Below, in pieces: positions 1-10,804 of a DNA stretch of 64,000 nucleotides. The DNA lies in the NCBI GenBank assembly GCA_018340805.1, contig JACMZG010000041.1, positions 254,604 to 318,603 of the forward strand, given 5' to 3'. The notes below the pieces were generated by a model. It worked only from the letters and a program-made list of their open reading frames with translations. It had not been told where the DNA came from and made no database searches. Position 1 is the first letter of the stretch. Every line of letters starts with the position of its first letter. A program made the position numbers and the translations under genes. This DNA is from Microvelia longipes (Eukaryota > Arthropoda > Insecta > Hemiptera > Veliidae).

Positions 1-1439
1 AAGTCTTTAATGAACAGACAATGCAAGAGTTTCAAAACTTATAAGTGATATCGTAGTGAAGTCGAAAATAGATTGCCCCAAAACCTGGACAAGATTCTTG
101 GTGGAGTGGGGCTCAAATGAATTTAGTTATTTCATTTAAAAAATGCATCTGGCAAAAGCACAAAGTACATTCCTCGACAAAACATTCCTTAAATCACAAA
201 ACTGAATTACCTTGTATTGCTTCTCTCATTACATATTGTTTCGAAGATATCCGAACATCTAATATTTTGCCTATGGAAGTCACTCTCAATCTTATGCACA
301 AAAATAAAGATTTTAAATCATATGATAACATAAACTTTAAACAATTTAGAGGTTAATTCTGTCGCTTTCTGTTATACCAAAGAACAACCGTTGGTGTCTA
401 CTTATTATCCTACCGTTAAAAATAGCTACATGTTCAAATTGTTGAATGACGGAAAAAATCACTGATCGCTTTGGTAATAGGTGAAAATGTACTATTACCT
501 TAATAAACCTTTTTACTGGTTTTAATATTTGTTTTAATAGGAAATAATGGTATTCTTCACATTCTCATGATTCTACTAAAACCTTTGTATATTGCCAGCT
601 GCTTTCATCCAGCAGATTGAGAGCAGAATTACAAACCAAAAATCTGAATACGTATTAATCGTAAAATAACTGGAAAATTCATTTTCTAATTTGTGTAAAG
701 AGACTTCAGTTAAACATCCACAATATAATAGTAAAATTAATAATGACTATAATTCATAATTTTTTAAACAAAACCTCAAACTTCAAAACTTTTTATCTTG
801 TTAGATAGTACAATGTGTAATGCCATCTAGACGGGTGCACTGAACATGTCAATTGAACCTTTAAATTTTGATAATCTCTATAATGCAAAAATGATTTTTG
901 CAATTTTTTCGTCCCCAAATCTCCACTGTTTGTCCTTATTATCGATTATGAAATGTCTGACACTATGTACTAAAATCAACGACAATTATTGAAAATAAAG
1001 GACACGTAGAAATTAGTAATAAATTTTGTCAAAATTAATGAGATTGCCTGTCGAGAAAACCATAACTCAATTCTCAGCAATGCCTTCATGATGTAAGAGG
1101 TGTCTGGATGTTCTCAAAAATTTTATTATGCTTTTCATTAATGCATTTTGCTTTGATTCGCTCCCTCATTAACTAACACTCAAGAAATGGGACAATTCTT
1201 GATGCTATGTCCTCAAAATATATTAATTGGAAATCAGAATCTAGAGGTTTGATTGCTCAATATCCAGAATGAACTGTAAAACTTAAGAAACAAAGTCGCA
1301 TCGTTAAAGCAAATAAAATACTTATTGAAATCGAAACACTGGAGCCTGACTCTATTATAAAAATATGTACAGGATCTTTGTTTAAAGTCCGATGAAATTC
1401 AAAAGGAACATAGGCCATATCTGGCAAAACTAAACCCAA
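1..1439. other. AT-rich intergenic DNA, no gene seen
   Basis: Only short shadow frames are present. The right part may include the degraded 5' portion of the adjacent retrotransposon, but I could not read a domain in it. Confidence 0.6.
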
Positions 1440-4014
1440 ATTAATGTTGGATCATCAAACTTAGATCAGATTTTAATAAAAACTGAGAAAAACAGCCATT
1501 CAATCCTCTCAAATGAAGATTTATCTGATGAGAAACCTCGAATTGAGGATATTGATAATTCTTTCGCATGATGAACCCGCCAAATTCATATGGAATCTCA
1601 ATAAGTATATGTCAAGAAATCCTCTATCTTTATTAACACTTGATAAAATGTATTCCTTGTGATGTTATAAATGACACGAAATGTTAACAACTCAGCTCCA
1701 GGACTAGACAATATCACCTATAGAGACATCAATATCTTGACCCGGAAGGAAACTTCCTTTGTCACCTCTACAACACAATATAATCTACAACACCTTATCC
1801 CAAATCCTGGAAATCCTTCAAAACTAATTCTCATCCAATAAGCCTGATAAGAAAAATTTATATAATAAATCCTCGTGCGTCCATAGCTTTATTGTCGGTA
1901 ATCTAAAAATTTCGCCGCAATTCTACTCGAAGACTGAACTTCTGGATCAAGAAAATCTCTTCTGCCCAATTCAAAAAGGTGTTCTGAACATGAGAGGGAG
2001 TGTAGAACATAATTCAATTCTCACAGCCGCCCTTGGAATTTTCCAAAATACACAAATCCAGTCCAAATGCTAATAGCTTGGTTGGATATTAAAGATTGCA
2101 TTCGGAAGTATTCCCTCCACGAATACTGTGGTCTTTGTTAGATGTATTGGAATTGAATGAACCCTTTATCAACATTATTAAATATCTCTACAAAACACTA
2201 GCTCAATTTATTGTTGTGGTAACATATTAACTGAAAATATTCCATCCAAAAGAGTGTCAAACAAGGTTCCCCTTATCAATGACCTCTCTTTGCCATAGCA
2301 ATTAATCCAGTGGGCTAGAAGCATGTTAAATATTACGCCTAATGTTCTAGATTCATGATGGGTGATTCAGGAATACAAAGTTTTAGGCATAAATGCGATG
2401 ACATCTCGTTAATAGCAAAACAACGTCGCTGAGTTAACAAAAAGCTAGTCAACCAAGCAACATTTATTGCAAACGAAAATTGGATTGAATTTCGACCAGA
2501 TAAATGTGCTTATCTTCATTTCACAAGGACAAACACCATAAATGAAAATTTCAATTAACAAAACCAAATTAAAATGCTTGCACAAATGAATTTCTATCAG
2601 TCCTGGGTGTCCCAATCGGAGAAGTCTGGCAGATCAAAACTCCTTATCAAATTTATCAAATTCGTTCTGATACTGAAAATGGCAAAAATCGATTTATTAG
2701 GTTTGGCAAAAGTTAAAGCATACAAAATTTTCTTCACTCTAGACTGATTTTCGCGTTCAGAACAGAGAAATAAAACAAAGTCTCTAACTGCACCTCTTTG
2801 AATCCTCATTACAATTTCCATATTACTGAGTAAAATTAAGGGAACAACTTCGATATGATGAACCTTCCAAAAAAATCAAAATAACATACTTTTATTGTTC
2901 TACAGAAGATCGTGGAGCAAACTGCACTGATCTTTGGACGAATATCATACACAAAGTATGTTGCAAGCCAATTTCGTTTATTGACAATCGAAACTGTAAA
3001 AGTAAACTGAGAAAATAATAGATATAATCTATTTTCATCACAAATCCGAGTGCTAAAGAAATCCTCCATCCTTGATTCAGCTTTCGACTTGTAAACAATA
3101 ACTATAATTCAATAAAATCTGTGCTAAAAAGTCCAGTGGATAAGACCCCAGAAATGCAATCCTCTTTTTCAATAAAATTCATAACACAAAGATTAAATTT
3201 GAAGTTTTTAACAAAGATGTGGCTCCGTATAACTACCTTATCAAAAGGCCACTTTTATCTAGTTAGAAAGTTTCGCAGTGGAAATTGCGTTTATTCTATC
3301 ATCGCGAACCTTCAAGAATCATATTCAATAATGGCACAATAGTAAAAAGGCAACTTTATTGGCTGAGTCCATAAACTGTCAACCTGACATAAATAAAGCT
3401 ATTTTTCGGAAGCGATCTTGGAAATTTTCTCTTGGAAGCTTCAATTCACAAAGCTCGAAATAAATGTATTATCGATAAATGCCAGACCTCAAAACATTAA
3501 TACTGAACAAAGGTTGTGTCGTCGTTGCCACGAAACTGATGAAATATGACACACGTACTAACAAAAGCTGCAGGGTTACAAAATATTGACAACTGTACGC
3601 ACAATGCGTGTCTGCAAAGCTGTCTCATTCCTTAAATCTCCATCAAGAATATTGTAACTGACCAACACTTGTTCACTTGTTCTGAATCTAAAAGAAAGAG
3701 TAGACATTATTATTACAAATGACGAAGCCTAAAACAATTTACTTATAGACAAAAAATGTCCAATCGACTCAATTGAAAAACTTGCTAACAGTGGACAAAG
3801 AAAATATCGAAAAATACTCAATCTAAAAGCTAAAAATCAAATTGCAAACCTGATATCAAAATTGAACTAGGAACCTTCATTATTGTTCACTTGGTAGTAT
3901 TCCGAAATCGACTCTCTTGTCCTTTCCAAAATTAGGTCTTTCAAGCGCAAATTCGGTCCATTTTAAAACAATGCGGTTTGGTCTCAACATAGACAATCGC
4001 TAACAATCTGAGAT
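1440..4014 (+). pseudogene. Decayed R2-like non-LTR retrotransposon (RT + restriction-like endonuclease)
   Basis: The element is read in shifting frames with many stops. Reverse transcriptase motifs appear in order: NSAPGLDNITYRDI (1689-1730); PKSWKSF and HPISLI (about 1800-1850); PIQKG..GSVEHNS (1968-2020); AWLDIKDCIRK (2076-2108); SVKQGSP, the equivalent of GVKQGDP (about 2250); and CDDISLIA, carrying the catalytic Asp pair (2394-2417). Then come LGVPIG (near 2605) and LAKVKAYKIF (near 2710), as expected for the thumb. Downstream is LCRRCHETDE (about 3510-3540), the Cys/His knuckle typical of restriction-like-endonuclease LINEs, then LRKRVDIII (near 3690) and SLGS (near 3890) from the C-terminus. 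No intact frame exceeds about 75 codons, so it is inactive. The R2/NeSL-type assignment rests on the C-terminal knuckle; the clade is not certain. Confidence 0.7.
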
Positions 4015-4942
4015 ACCATACAACGGGTAATCTCGATTAAAACTCGATAATTTGCATAAATTAAAGTAAAGTCTATTAATTTATTAAAAATTAGTTAATT
4101 TGTATTTGATGCTGGTTCTATTAATTAAATTAAAAATCCTAGTTAATTTGTTGATGGCTATGTTTTGGTTGTTAATAAAATGAATAGGATAATTTAGGAA
4201 AAATTAAAATTAAATTAACAATTAAAAATTCTATTTGACAATATAATTACTAAATTTAAAAATAGGATTTAAAAATAGTTTGTTTCAATAAATATCGAAT
4301 TTAAAATTGAATTTTAAAATATGGCTAAAAATTTGGAAAATTGCCACATGAAAGCAACTTAGAACCTTGATCTTAGTTTTTCTGAATATTTAAAATTTTC
4401 AGGATCTTTTTTTTGATGACTTAGAGAACCAATAGGAAGCAATTTTTTGCATTACAATCCAATAAATGTATATAAACTAAATTGTTAATATCAAATAGCA
4501 ATAAAAAAAATACATCTTCTGTAAATAATTTGTTACTATGTTATTGATATTTGTAAAATAAAGAAACGTTTATGTTAGGATTTTGTTAAAGCGTTTTTGA
4601 AATAGAGCAATGCATAAATTGTAATTAACTATTCTACCTTCGTAGAAAATGCTATATTTATATTAATCGTTTGGATAGAGTTAACAAAAAAAACGATTAA
4701 TACAATAACGACAAATCATAACAAAAAACAAAATCTCTACGTTGCAGAAAAAGATAACTTTATAGCTCTAAAAAAAGTCAGAAAATCATGAAATAAACCT
4801 CGGCGACAAAAAGCAATGCCGATAGAATTATTCCTCCGATGAACGATCATAACATTTAGTCCCATGCAGGACCGTTATCTTTGTGATATTTAAAACTTTT
4901 ATGTATCAATAGTTATATAAAAAAAATATAAGTTATAATAAC
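4015..4942. other. AT-rich intergenic DNA
   Basis: Low-complexity A/T-rich sequence between the dead retrotransposon and the tRNA-Gly-like remnant. I see no gene or clear repeat. Confidence 0.6.
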
Positions 4943-5000
4943 AGGCATGGATGCCCTTCCAAGCATTTCGATCCGTGGGTTCGAACTCCCGGATCGCACA
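4943..5000 (+). pseudogene. tRNA-Gly(UCC)-like remnant
   Basis: The 3' two thirds resemble a eukaryotic tRNA-Gly(UCC): an anticodon loop containing cttccaa, then a T arm with ggttcgaactcc that fits the B box, then a T5 run (5002-5006). The anticodon loop has one extra C relative to a normal 7-nt loop, and I cannot find an intact D arm or A box. It is probably a tRNA pseudogene or the head of a tRNA-derived SINE. It lies about 100 bp upstream of the tRNA-Ala array on the same strand. Confidence 0.45.
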
Positions 5001-5101
5001 TTTTTCTCATTTTTTAAAAATTAAAAACTACAGCTAAGAAACAACCAAAACAACATTAGGACAATCAACAATCGAGATGCAATCATTTGCTATGAATTCA
5101 A

Positions 5102-5173
5102 TTTGANGTAGCTCAGTGGTAGAGCGTTCGCTTTGCATGTGAAAGGTCCCGGGTTCGATCCCCGGCATCTCCA
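5102..5173 (+). tRNA. tRNA-Ala(UGC) copy 1, 5' end damaged
   Basis: D arm, anticodon arm (TGC), T arm and 3' acceptor strand are intact. Positions 1-3 read ttt instead of ggg and position 6 is N, so the acceptor stem is broken as given. The bases before it (tcaatttga) match a different point of the spacer, which suggests an assembly join or a deletion inside a unit. Confidence 0.75.
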
Positions 5174-5346
5174 GTAAAATTTTTTTGATTTTACCAAAAT
5201 TTGAAATTGAACCGGGATGAAAATTGGAAAATATAGTTTTTTCATCGTAATTTTCAAAAGATTACTAGATTGAATTATAAATATCAATTTGATTTGACTG
5301 GAAAATAGGAAATATTAAGTTTTGAAAAATCTGATAACTTTTCCAA

Positions 5347-5418
5347 GGGGATGTAGCTCAGTGGTAGAGCGTTCGCTTTGCATGTGAAAGGTCCCGGGTT
5401 CGATCCCCGGCATCTCCA
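5347..5418 (+). tRNA. tRNA-Ala(UGC) copy 2
   Basis: This is the reference copy for the array and folds as a full cloverleaf. The acceptor is ggggatg/catctcc with discriminator A. The third pair is G3:U70, the known identity element for alanyl-tRNA synthetase. D stem is gctc/gagc; the anticodon stem ttcgc/gtgaa closes the 7-nt loop tttgcat with anticodon TGC; T stem is ccggg/cccgg. A box (tagctcagtgg) and B box (ggttcgatccc) fit Pol III type 2 promoters. No CCA is encoded beyond the discriminator, as in eukaryotes. The product would decode GCN alanine codons. Confidence 0.95.
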
Positions 5419-5439
5419 GTAAAATTTTTTTGATTTTAC
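5419..5439 (+). terminator. Pol III terminator within a short hairpin (array consensus)
   Basis: Six nt after the tRNA 3' end lies T7 (5425-5431), a standard Pol III stop. It is enclosed by a 7-bp inverted repeat, gtaaaat / attttac, that starts at the first base after the discriminator. The arrangement recurs after each tRNA in the array, sometimes with T8. The T run is seen directly; use of the hairpin is inference. Confidence 0.8.
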
Positions 5440-5592
5440 CAAAATTTGAAATTGAACCGGGATGAAAATTGGAAAAATATAGTTTTTTCATCGTAATTTT
5501 CAAAAGATTACTAGATTGAATTATAAATATCAATTTGATTTGACTGGAAAATAGGAAATATTAAGTTTTGAAAAATCTGATAACTTTTCCAA

Positions 5593-5662
5593 GGGATGTA
5601 GCTCAGTGGTAGAGCGTTCGCTTTGCATGTGAAAGGTCCCGGTTCGATCCCCGGCATCTCCA
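5593..5662 (+). tRNA. tRNA-Ala copy 3, two single-base deletions
   Basis: One G is missing from the 5' acceptor run (ggg instead of gggg) and one from the T stem (tcccggttcg), giving 70 nt. Both losses are in G homopolymers, so read error is as likely as real decay. If real, the copy is probably a pseudogene. Confidence 0.75.
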
Positions 5663-5835
5663 GTAAAATTTTTTTGATTTTACCAAAATTTGAAATTGAA
5701 CCGGGATGAAAATTGGAAAATATAGTTTTTTCATCGTAATTTTCAAAAGATTACTAGATTGAATTATAAATATCAATTTGATTTGACTGGAAAATAGGAA
5801 ATATTAAGTTTTGAAAAATCTGATAACTTTTCCAA

Positions 5836-5907
5836 GGGGATGTAGCTCAGTGGTAGAGCGTTCGCTTTGCATGTGAAAGGTCCCGGGTTCGATCCCCGGC
5901 ATCTCCA
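5836..5907 (+). tRNA. tRNA-Ala(UGC) copy 4
   Basis: Identical to copy 2 over 72 nt; followed by T8. Confidence 0.95.
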
Positions 5908-6080
5908 GTAAAATTTTTTTTGATTTTACCAAAATTTGAAATTGAACCGGGATGAAAATTGGAAAATATAGTTTTTTCATCGTAATTTTCAAAAGATTAC
6001 TAGATTGAATTATAAATATCAATTTGATTTGACTGGAAAATAGGAAAATTAAGTTTTGAAAAATCTGATAACTTTTCCAA

Positions 6081-6152
6081 GGGGATGTAGCTCAGTGGTA
6101 GAGCGTTCGCTTTGCATGTGAAAGGTCCCGGGTTCGATCCCCGGCATCTCCA
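6081..6152 (+). tRNA. tRNA-Ala(UGC) copy 5
   Basis: Identical to copy 2. The spacer just upstream lacks two bases (ggaaaatt instead of ggaaatatt). Confidence 0.95.
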
Positions 6153-6325
6153 GTAAAATTTTTTTGATTTTACCAAAATTTGAAATTGAACCGGGATGAA
6201 AATTGGAAAATATAGTTTTTTCATCGTAATTTTCAAAAGATTACTAGATTGAATTATAAATATCAATTTGATTTGACTGGAAAATAGGAAATATTAAGTT
6301 TTGAAAAATCTGATAACTTTTCCAA

Positions 6326-6397
6326 GGGGATGTAGCTCAGTGGTAGAGCGTTCGCTTTGCATGTGAAAGGTCCCGGGTTCGATCCCCGGCATCTCCA
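6326..6397 (+). tRNA. tRNA-Ala(UGC) copy 6
   Basis: Identical to copy 2 over 72 nt. Confidence 0.95.
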
Positions 6398-6570
6398 GTA
6401 AAATTTTTTTGATTTTACCAAAATTTGAAATTGAACCGGGATGAAAATTGGAAAATATAGTTTTTTCATCGTAATTTTCAAAAGATTACTAGATTGAATT
6501 ATAAATATCAATTTGATTTGACTGGAAAATAGGAAATATTAAGTTTTGAAAAATCTGATAACTTTTCCAA

Positions 6571-6642
6571 GGGGATGTAGCTCAGTGGTAGAGCGTTCGC
6601 TTTGCATGTGAAAGGTCCCGGGTTCGATCCCCGGCATCTCCA
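6571..6642 (+). tRNA. tRNA-Ala(UGC) copy 7
   Basis: Identical to copy 2; its downstream spacer has one extra T (gatttttacc). Confidence 0.95.
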
Positions 6643-6816
6643 GTAAAATTTTTTTGATTTTTACCAAAATTTGAAATTGAACCGGGATGAAAATTGGAAA
6701 ATATAGTTTTTTCATCGTAATTTTCAAAAGATTACTAGATTGAATTATAAATATCAATTTGATTTGACTGGAAAATAGGAAATATTAAGTTTTGAAAAAT
6801 CTGATAACTTTTCCAA

Positions 6817-6888
6817 GGGGATGTAGCTCAGTGGTAGAGCGTTCGCTTTGCATGTGAAAGGTCCCGGGTTCGATCCCCGGCATCTCCA
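6817..6888 (+). tRNA. tRNA-Ala(UGC) copy 8
   Basis: Identical to copy 2 over 72 nt. Confidence 0.95.
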
Positions 6889-7061
6889 GTAAAATTTTTT
6901 TGATTTTACCAAAATTTGAAATTGAACCGGGATGAAAATTGGAAAATATAGTTTTTTCATCGTAATTTTCAAAAGATTACTAGATTGAATTATAAATATC
7001 AATTTGATTTGACTGGAAAATAGGAAATATTAAGTTTTGAAAAATCTGATAACTTTTCCAA

Positions 7062-7133
7062 GGGGATGTAGCTCAGTGGTAGAGCGTTCGCTTTGCATGT
7101 GAAAGGTCCCGGGTTCGATCCCCGGCATCTCCA
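7062..7133 (+). tRNA. tRNA-Ala(UGC) copy 9
   Basis: Identical to copy 2 over 72 nt. Confidence 0.95.
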
Positions 7134-7306
7134 GTAAAATTTTTTTGATTTTACCAAAATTTGAAATTGAACCGGGATGAAAATTGGAAAATATAGTTTT
7201 TTCATCGTAATTTTCAAAAGATTACTAGATTGAATTATAAATATCAATTTGATTTGACTGGAAAATAGGAAATATTAAGTTTTGAAAAATCTGATAACTT
7301 TTCCAA

Positions 7307-7378
7307 GGGGATGTAGCTCAGTGGTAGAGCGTTCGCTTTGCATGTGAAAGGTCCCGGGTTCGATCCCCGGCATCTCCA
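7307..7378 (+). tRNA. tRNA-Ala(UGC) copy 10
   Basis: Identical to copy 2 over 72 nt. Confidence 0.95.
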
Positions 7379-7551
7379 GTAAAATTTTTTTGATTTTACC
7401 AAAATTTGAAATTGAACCGGGATGAAAATTGGAAAATATAGTTTTTTCATCGTAATTTTCAAAAGATTACTAGATTGAATTATAAATATCAATTTGATTT
7501 GACTGGAAAATAGGAAATATTAAGTTTTGAAAAATCTGATAACTTTTCCAA

Positions 7552-7623
7552 GGGGATGTAGCTCAGTGGTAGAGCGTTCGCTTTGCATGTGAAAGGTCCC
7601 GGGTTCGATCCCCGGCATCTCCA
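7552..7623 (+). tRNA. tRNA-Ala(UGC) copy 11
   Basis: Identical to copy 2 over 72 nt. Confidence 0.95.
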
Positions 7624-7796
7624 GTAAAATTTTTTTGATTTTACCAAAATTTGAAATTGAACCGGGATGAAAATTGGAAAATATAGTTTTTTCATCGTAA
7701 TTTTCAAAAGATTACTAGATTGAATTATAAATATCAATTTGATTTGACTGGAAAATAGGAAATATTAAGTTTTGAAAAATCTGATAACTTTTCCAA

Positions 7797-7868
7797 GGGG
7801 ATGTAGCTCAGTGGTAGAGCGTTCGCTTTGCATGTGAAAGGTCCCGGGTTCGATCCCCGGCATCTCCA
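7797..7868 (+). tRNA. tRNA-Ala(UGC) copy 12
   Basis: Identical to copy 2. Its downstream spacer is 5 bp shorter (attatatattttgattt). Confidence 0.95.
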
Positions 7869-8036
7869 GTAAAATTTTTTTGATTTTACCAAAATTTGAA
7901 ATTGAACCGGGATGAAAATTGGAAAATATAGTTTTTTCATCGTAATTTTCAAAAGATTACTAGATTGAATTATATATTTTGATTTGACTGGAAAATAGGA
8001 AATATTAAGTTTTGAAAAATCTGATAACTTTTCCAA

Positions 8037-8107
8037 GGGGATGTAGCTCAGTGGTAGAGCGTTCGCTTGCATGTGAAAGGTCCCGGGTTCGATCCCCGGC
8101 ATCTCCA
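8037..8107 (+). tRNA. tRNA-Ala copy 13, 6-nt anticodon loop
   Basis: One T is missing from the anticodon loop (ttgcat instead of tttgcat), giving 71 nt. A 6-nt loop would misplace the anticodon, so the copy is non-functional if the deletion is real. It falls in a T3 run, so sequencing error is possible. Confidence 0.8.
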
Positions 8108-8279
8108 GTAAAATTTTTTTGATTTTACCAAAATTTGAAATTGAACCGGGATGAAAATTGAAAATATAGTTTTTTCATCGTAATTTTCAAAAGATTACTA
8201 GATTGAATTATAAATATCAATTTGATTTGACTGGAAAATAGGAAATATTAAGTTTTGAAAAATCTGATAACTTTTCCAA

Positions 8280-8351
8280 GGGGATGTAGCTCAGTGGTAG
8301 AGCGTTCGCTTTGCATGTGAAAGGTCCCGGGTTCGATCCCCGGCATCTCCA
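8280..8351 (+). tRNA. tRNA-Ala(UGC) copy 14
   Basis: Identical to copy 2 over 72 nt. Confidence 0.95.
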
Positions 8352-8524
8352 GTAAAATTTTTTTGATTTTACCAAAATTTGAAATTGAACCGGGATGAAA
8401 ATTGGAAAATATAGTTTTTTCATCGTAATTTTCAAAAGATTACTAGATTGAATTATAAATATCAATTTGATTTGACTGGAAAATAGGAAATATTAAGTTT
8501 TGAAAAATCTGATAACTTTTCCAA

Positions 8525-8596
8525 GGGGATGTAGCTCAGTGGTAGAGCGTTCGCTTTGCATGTGAAAGGTCCCGGGTTCGATCCCCGGCATCTCCA
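8525..8596 (+). tRNA. tRNA-Ala(UGC) copy 15
   Basis: Identical to copy 2 over 72 nt. Confidence 0.95.
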
Positions 8597-8769
8597 GTAA
8601 AATTTTTTTGATTTTACCAAAATTTGAAATTGAACCGGGATGAAAATTGGAAAATATAGTTTTTTCATCGTAATTTTCAAAAGATTACTAGATTGAATTA
8701 TAAATATCAATTTGATTTGACTGGAAAATAGGAAATATTAAGTTTTGAAAAATCTGATAACTTTTCCAA

Positions 8770-8841
8770 GGGGATGTAGCTCAGTGGTAGAGCGTTCGCT
8801 TTGCATGTGAAAGGTCCCGGGTTCGATCCCCGGCATCTCCA
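8770..8841 (+). tRNA. tRNA-Ala(UGC) copy 16
   Basis: Identical to copy 2 over 72 nt. Confidence 0.95.
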
Positions 8842-9014
8842 GTAAAATTTTTTTGATTTTACCAAAATTTGAAATTGAACCGGGATGAAAATTGGAAAAT
8901 ATAGTTTTTTCATCGTAATTTTCAAAAGATTACTAGATTGAATTATAAATATCAATTTGATTTGACTGGAAAATAGGAAATATTAAGTTTTGAAAAATCT
9001 GATAACTTTTCCAA

Positions 9015-9086
9015 GGGGATGTAGCTCAGTGGTAGAGCGTTCGCTTTGCATGTGAAAGGTCCCGGGTTCGATCCCCGGCATCTCCA
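9015..9086 (+). tRNA. tRNA-Ala(UGC) copy 17
   Basis: Identical to copy 2 over 72 nt. Confidence 0.95.
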
Positions 9087-9259
9087 GTAAAATTTTTTTG
9101 ATTTTACCAAAATTTGAAATTGAACCGGGATGAAAATTGGAAAATATAGTTTTTTCATCGTAATTTTCAAAAGATTACTAGATTGAATTATAAATATCAA
9201 TTTGATTTGACTGGAAAATAGGAAATATTAAGTTTTGAAAAATCTGATAACTTTTCCAA

Positions 9260-9331
9260 GGGGATGTAGCTCAGTGGTAGAGCGTTCGCTTTGCATGTGA
9301 AAGGTCCCGGGTTCGATCCCCGGCATCTCCA
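9260..9331 (+). tRNA. tRNA-Ala(UGC) copy 18
   Basis: Identical to copy 2. Its downstream spacer shares the extra A (ggaaaaatatag) seen after copy 2. Confidence 0.95.
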
Positions 9332-9505
9332 GTAAAATTTTTTTGATTTTACCAAAATTTGAAATTGAACCGGGATGAAAATTGGAAAAATATAGTTTTT
9401 TCATCGTAATTTTCAAAAGATTACTAGATTGAATTATAAATATCAATTTGATTTGACTGGAAAATAGGAAATATTAAGTTTTGAAAAATCTGATAACTTT
9501 TCCAA

Positions 9506-9577
9506 GGGGATGTAGCTCAGTGGTAGAGCGTTCGCTTTGCATGTGAAAGGTCCCGGGTTCGATCCCCGGCATCTCCA
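9506..9577 (+). tRNA. tRNA-Ala(UGC) copy 19
   Basis: Identical to copy 2; T8 terminator and an extra A in the spacer. Confidence 0.95.
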
Positions 9578-9752
9578 GTAAAATTTTTTTTGATTTTACC
9601 AAAAATTTGAAATTGAACCGGGATGAAAATTGGAAAATATAGTTTTTTCATCGTAATTTTCAAAAGATTACTAGATTGAATTATAAATATCAATTTGATT
9701 TGACTGGAAAATAGGAAATATTAAGTTTTGAAAAATCTGATAACTTTTCCAA

Positions 9753-9824
9753 GGGGATGTAGCTCAGTGGTAGAGCGTTCGCTTTGCATGTGAAAGGTCC
9801 CGGGTTCGATCCCCGGCATCTCCA
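9753..9824 (+). tRNA. tRNA-Ala(UGC) copy 20
   Basis: Identical to copy 2 over 72 nt. Confidence 0.95.
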
Positions 9825-9997
9825 GTAAAATTTTTTTGATTTTACCAAAATTTGAAATTGAACCGGGATGAAAATTGGAAAATATAGTTTTTTCATCGTA
9901 ATTTTCAAAAGATTACTAGATTGAATTATAAATATCAATTTGATTTGACTGGAAAATAGGAAATATTAAGTTTTGAAAAATCTGATAACTTTTCCAA

Positions 9998-10069
9998 GGG
10001 GATGTAGCTCAGTGGTAGAGCGTTCGCTTTGCATGTGAAAGGTCCCGGGTTCGATCCCCGGCATCTCCA
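9998..10069 (+). tRNA. tRNA-Ala(UGC) copy 21
   Basis: Identical to copy 2; downstream spacer one base shorter (ggaaaaatag). Confidence 0.95.
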
Positions 10070-10241
10070 GTAAAATTTTTTTGATTTTACCAAAATTTGA
10101 AATTGAACCGGGATGAAAATTGGAAAAATAGTTTTTTCATCGTAATTTTCAAAAGATTACTAGATTGAATTATAAATATCAATTTGATTTGACTGGAAAA
10201 TAGGAAATATTAAGTTTTGAAAAATCTGATAACTTTTCCAA

Positions 10242-10313
10242 GGGGATGTAGCTCAGTGGTAGAGCGTTCGCTTTGCATGTGAAAGGTCCCGGGTTCGATC
10301 CCCGGCATCTCCA
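10242..10313 (+). tRNA. tRNA-Ala(UGC) copy 22
   Basis: Identical to copy 2 over 72 nt. Confidence 0.95.
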
Positions 10314-10486
10314 GTAAAATTTTTTTGATTTTACCAAAATTTGAAATTGAACCGGGATGAAAATTGGAAAATATAGTTTTTTCATCGTAATTTTCAAAAG
10401 ATTACTAGATTGAATTATAAATATCAATTTGATTTGACTGGAAAATAGGAAATATTAAGTTTTGAAAAATCTGATAACTTTTCCAA

Positions 10487-10558
10487 GGGGATGTAGCTCA
10501 GTGGTAGAGCGTTCGCTTTGCATGTGAAAGGTCCCGGGTTCGATCCCCGGCATCTCCA
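10487..10558 (+). tRNA. tRNA-Ala(UGC) copy 23
   Basis: Identical to copy 2; T8 terminator. Confidence 0.95.
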
Positions 10559-10732
10559 GTAAAATTTTTTTTGATTTTACCAAAATTTGAAATTGAACCG
10601 GGATGAAAATTGGAAAATATAGTTTTTTCATCGTAATTTTCAAAAGATTACTAGATTGAATTATAAATATCAATTTGATTTGACTGGAAAATAGGAAATA
10701 TTAAGTTTTGAAAAATCTGATAACTTTTCCAA

Positions 10733-10804
10733 GGGGATGTAGCTCAGTGGTAGAGCGTTCGCTTTGCATGTGAAAGGTCCCGGGTTCGATCCCCGGCATC
10801 TCCA
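10733..10804 (+). tRNA. tRNA-Ala(UGC) copy 24, last before gap
   Basis: Identical to copy 2. Its spacer breaks off in the sequence gap at 10917. Confidence 0.95.
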
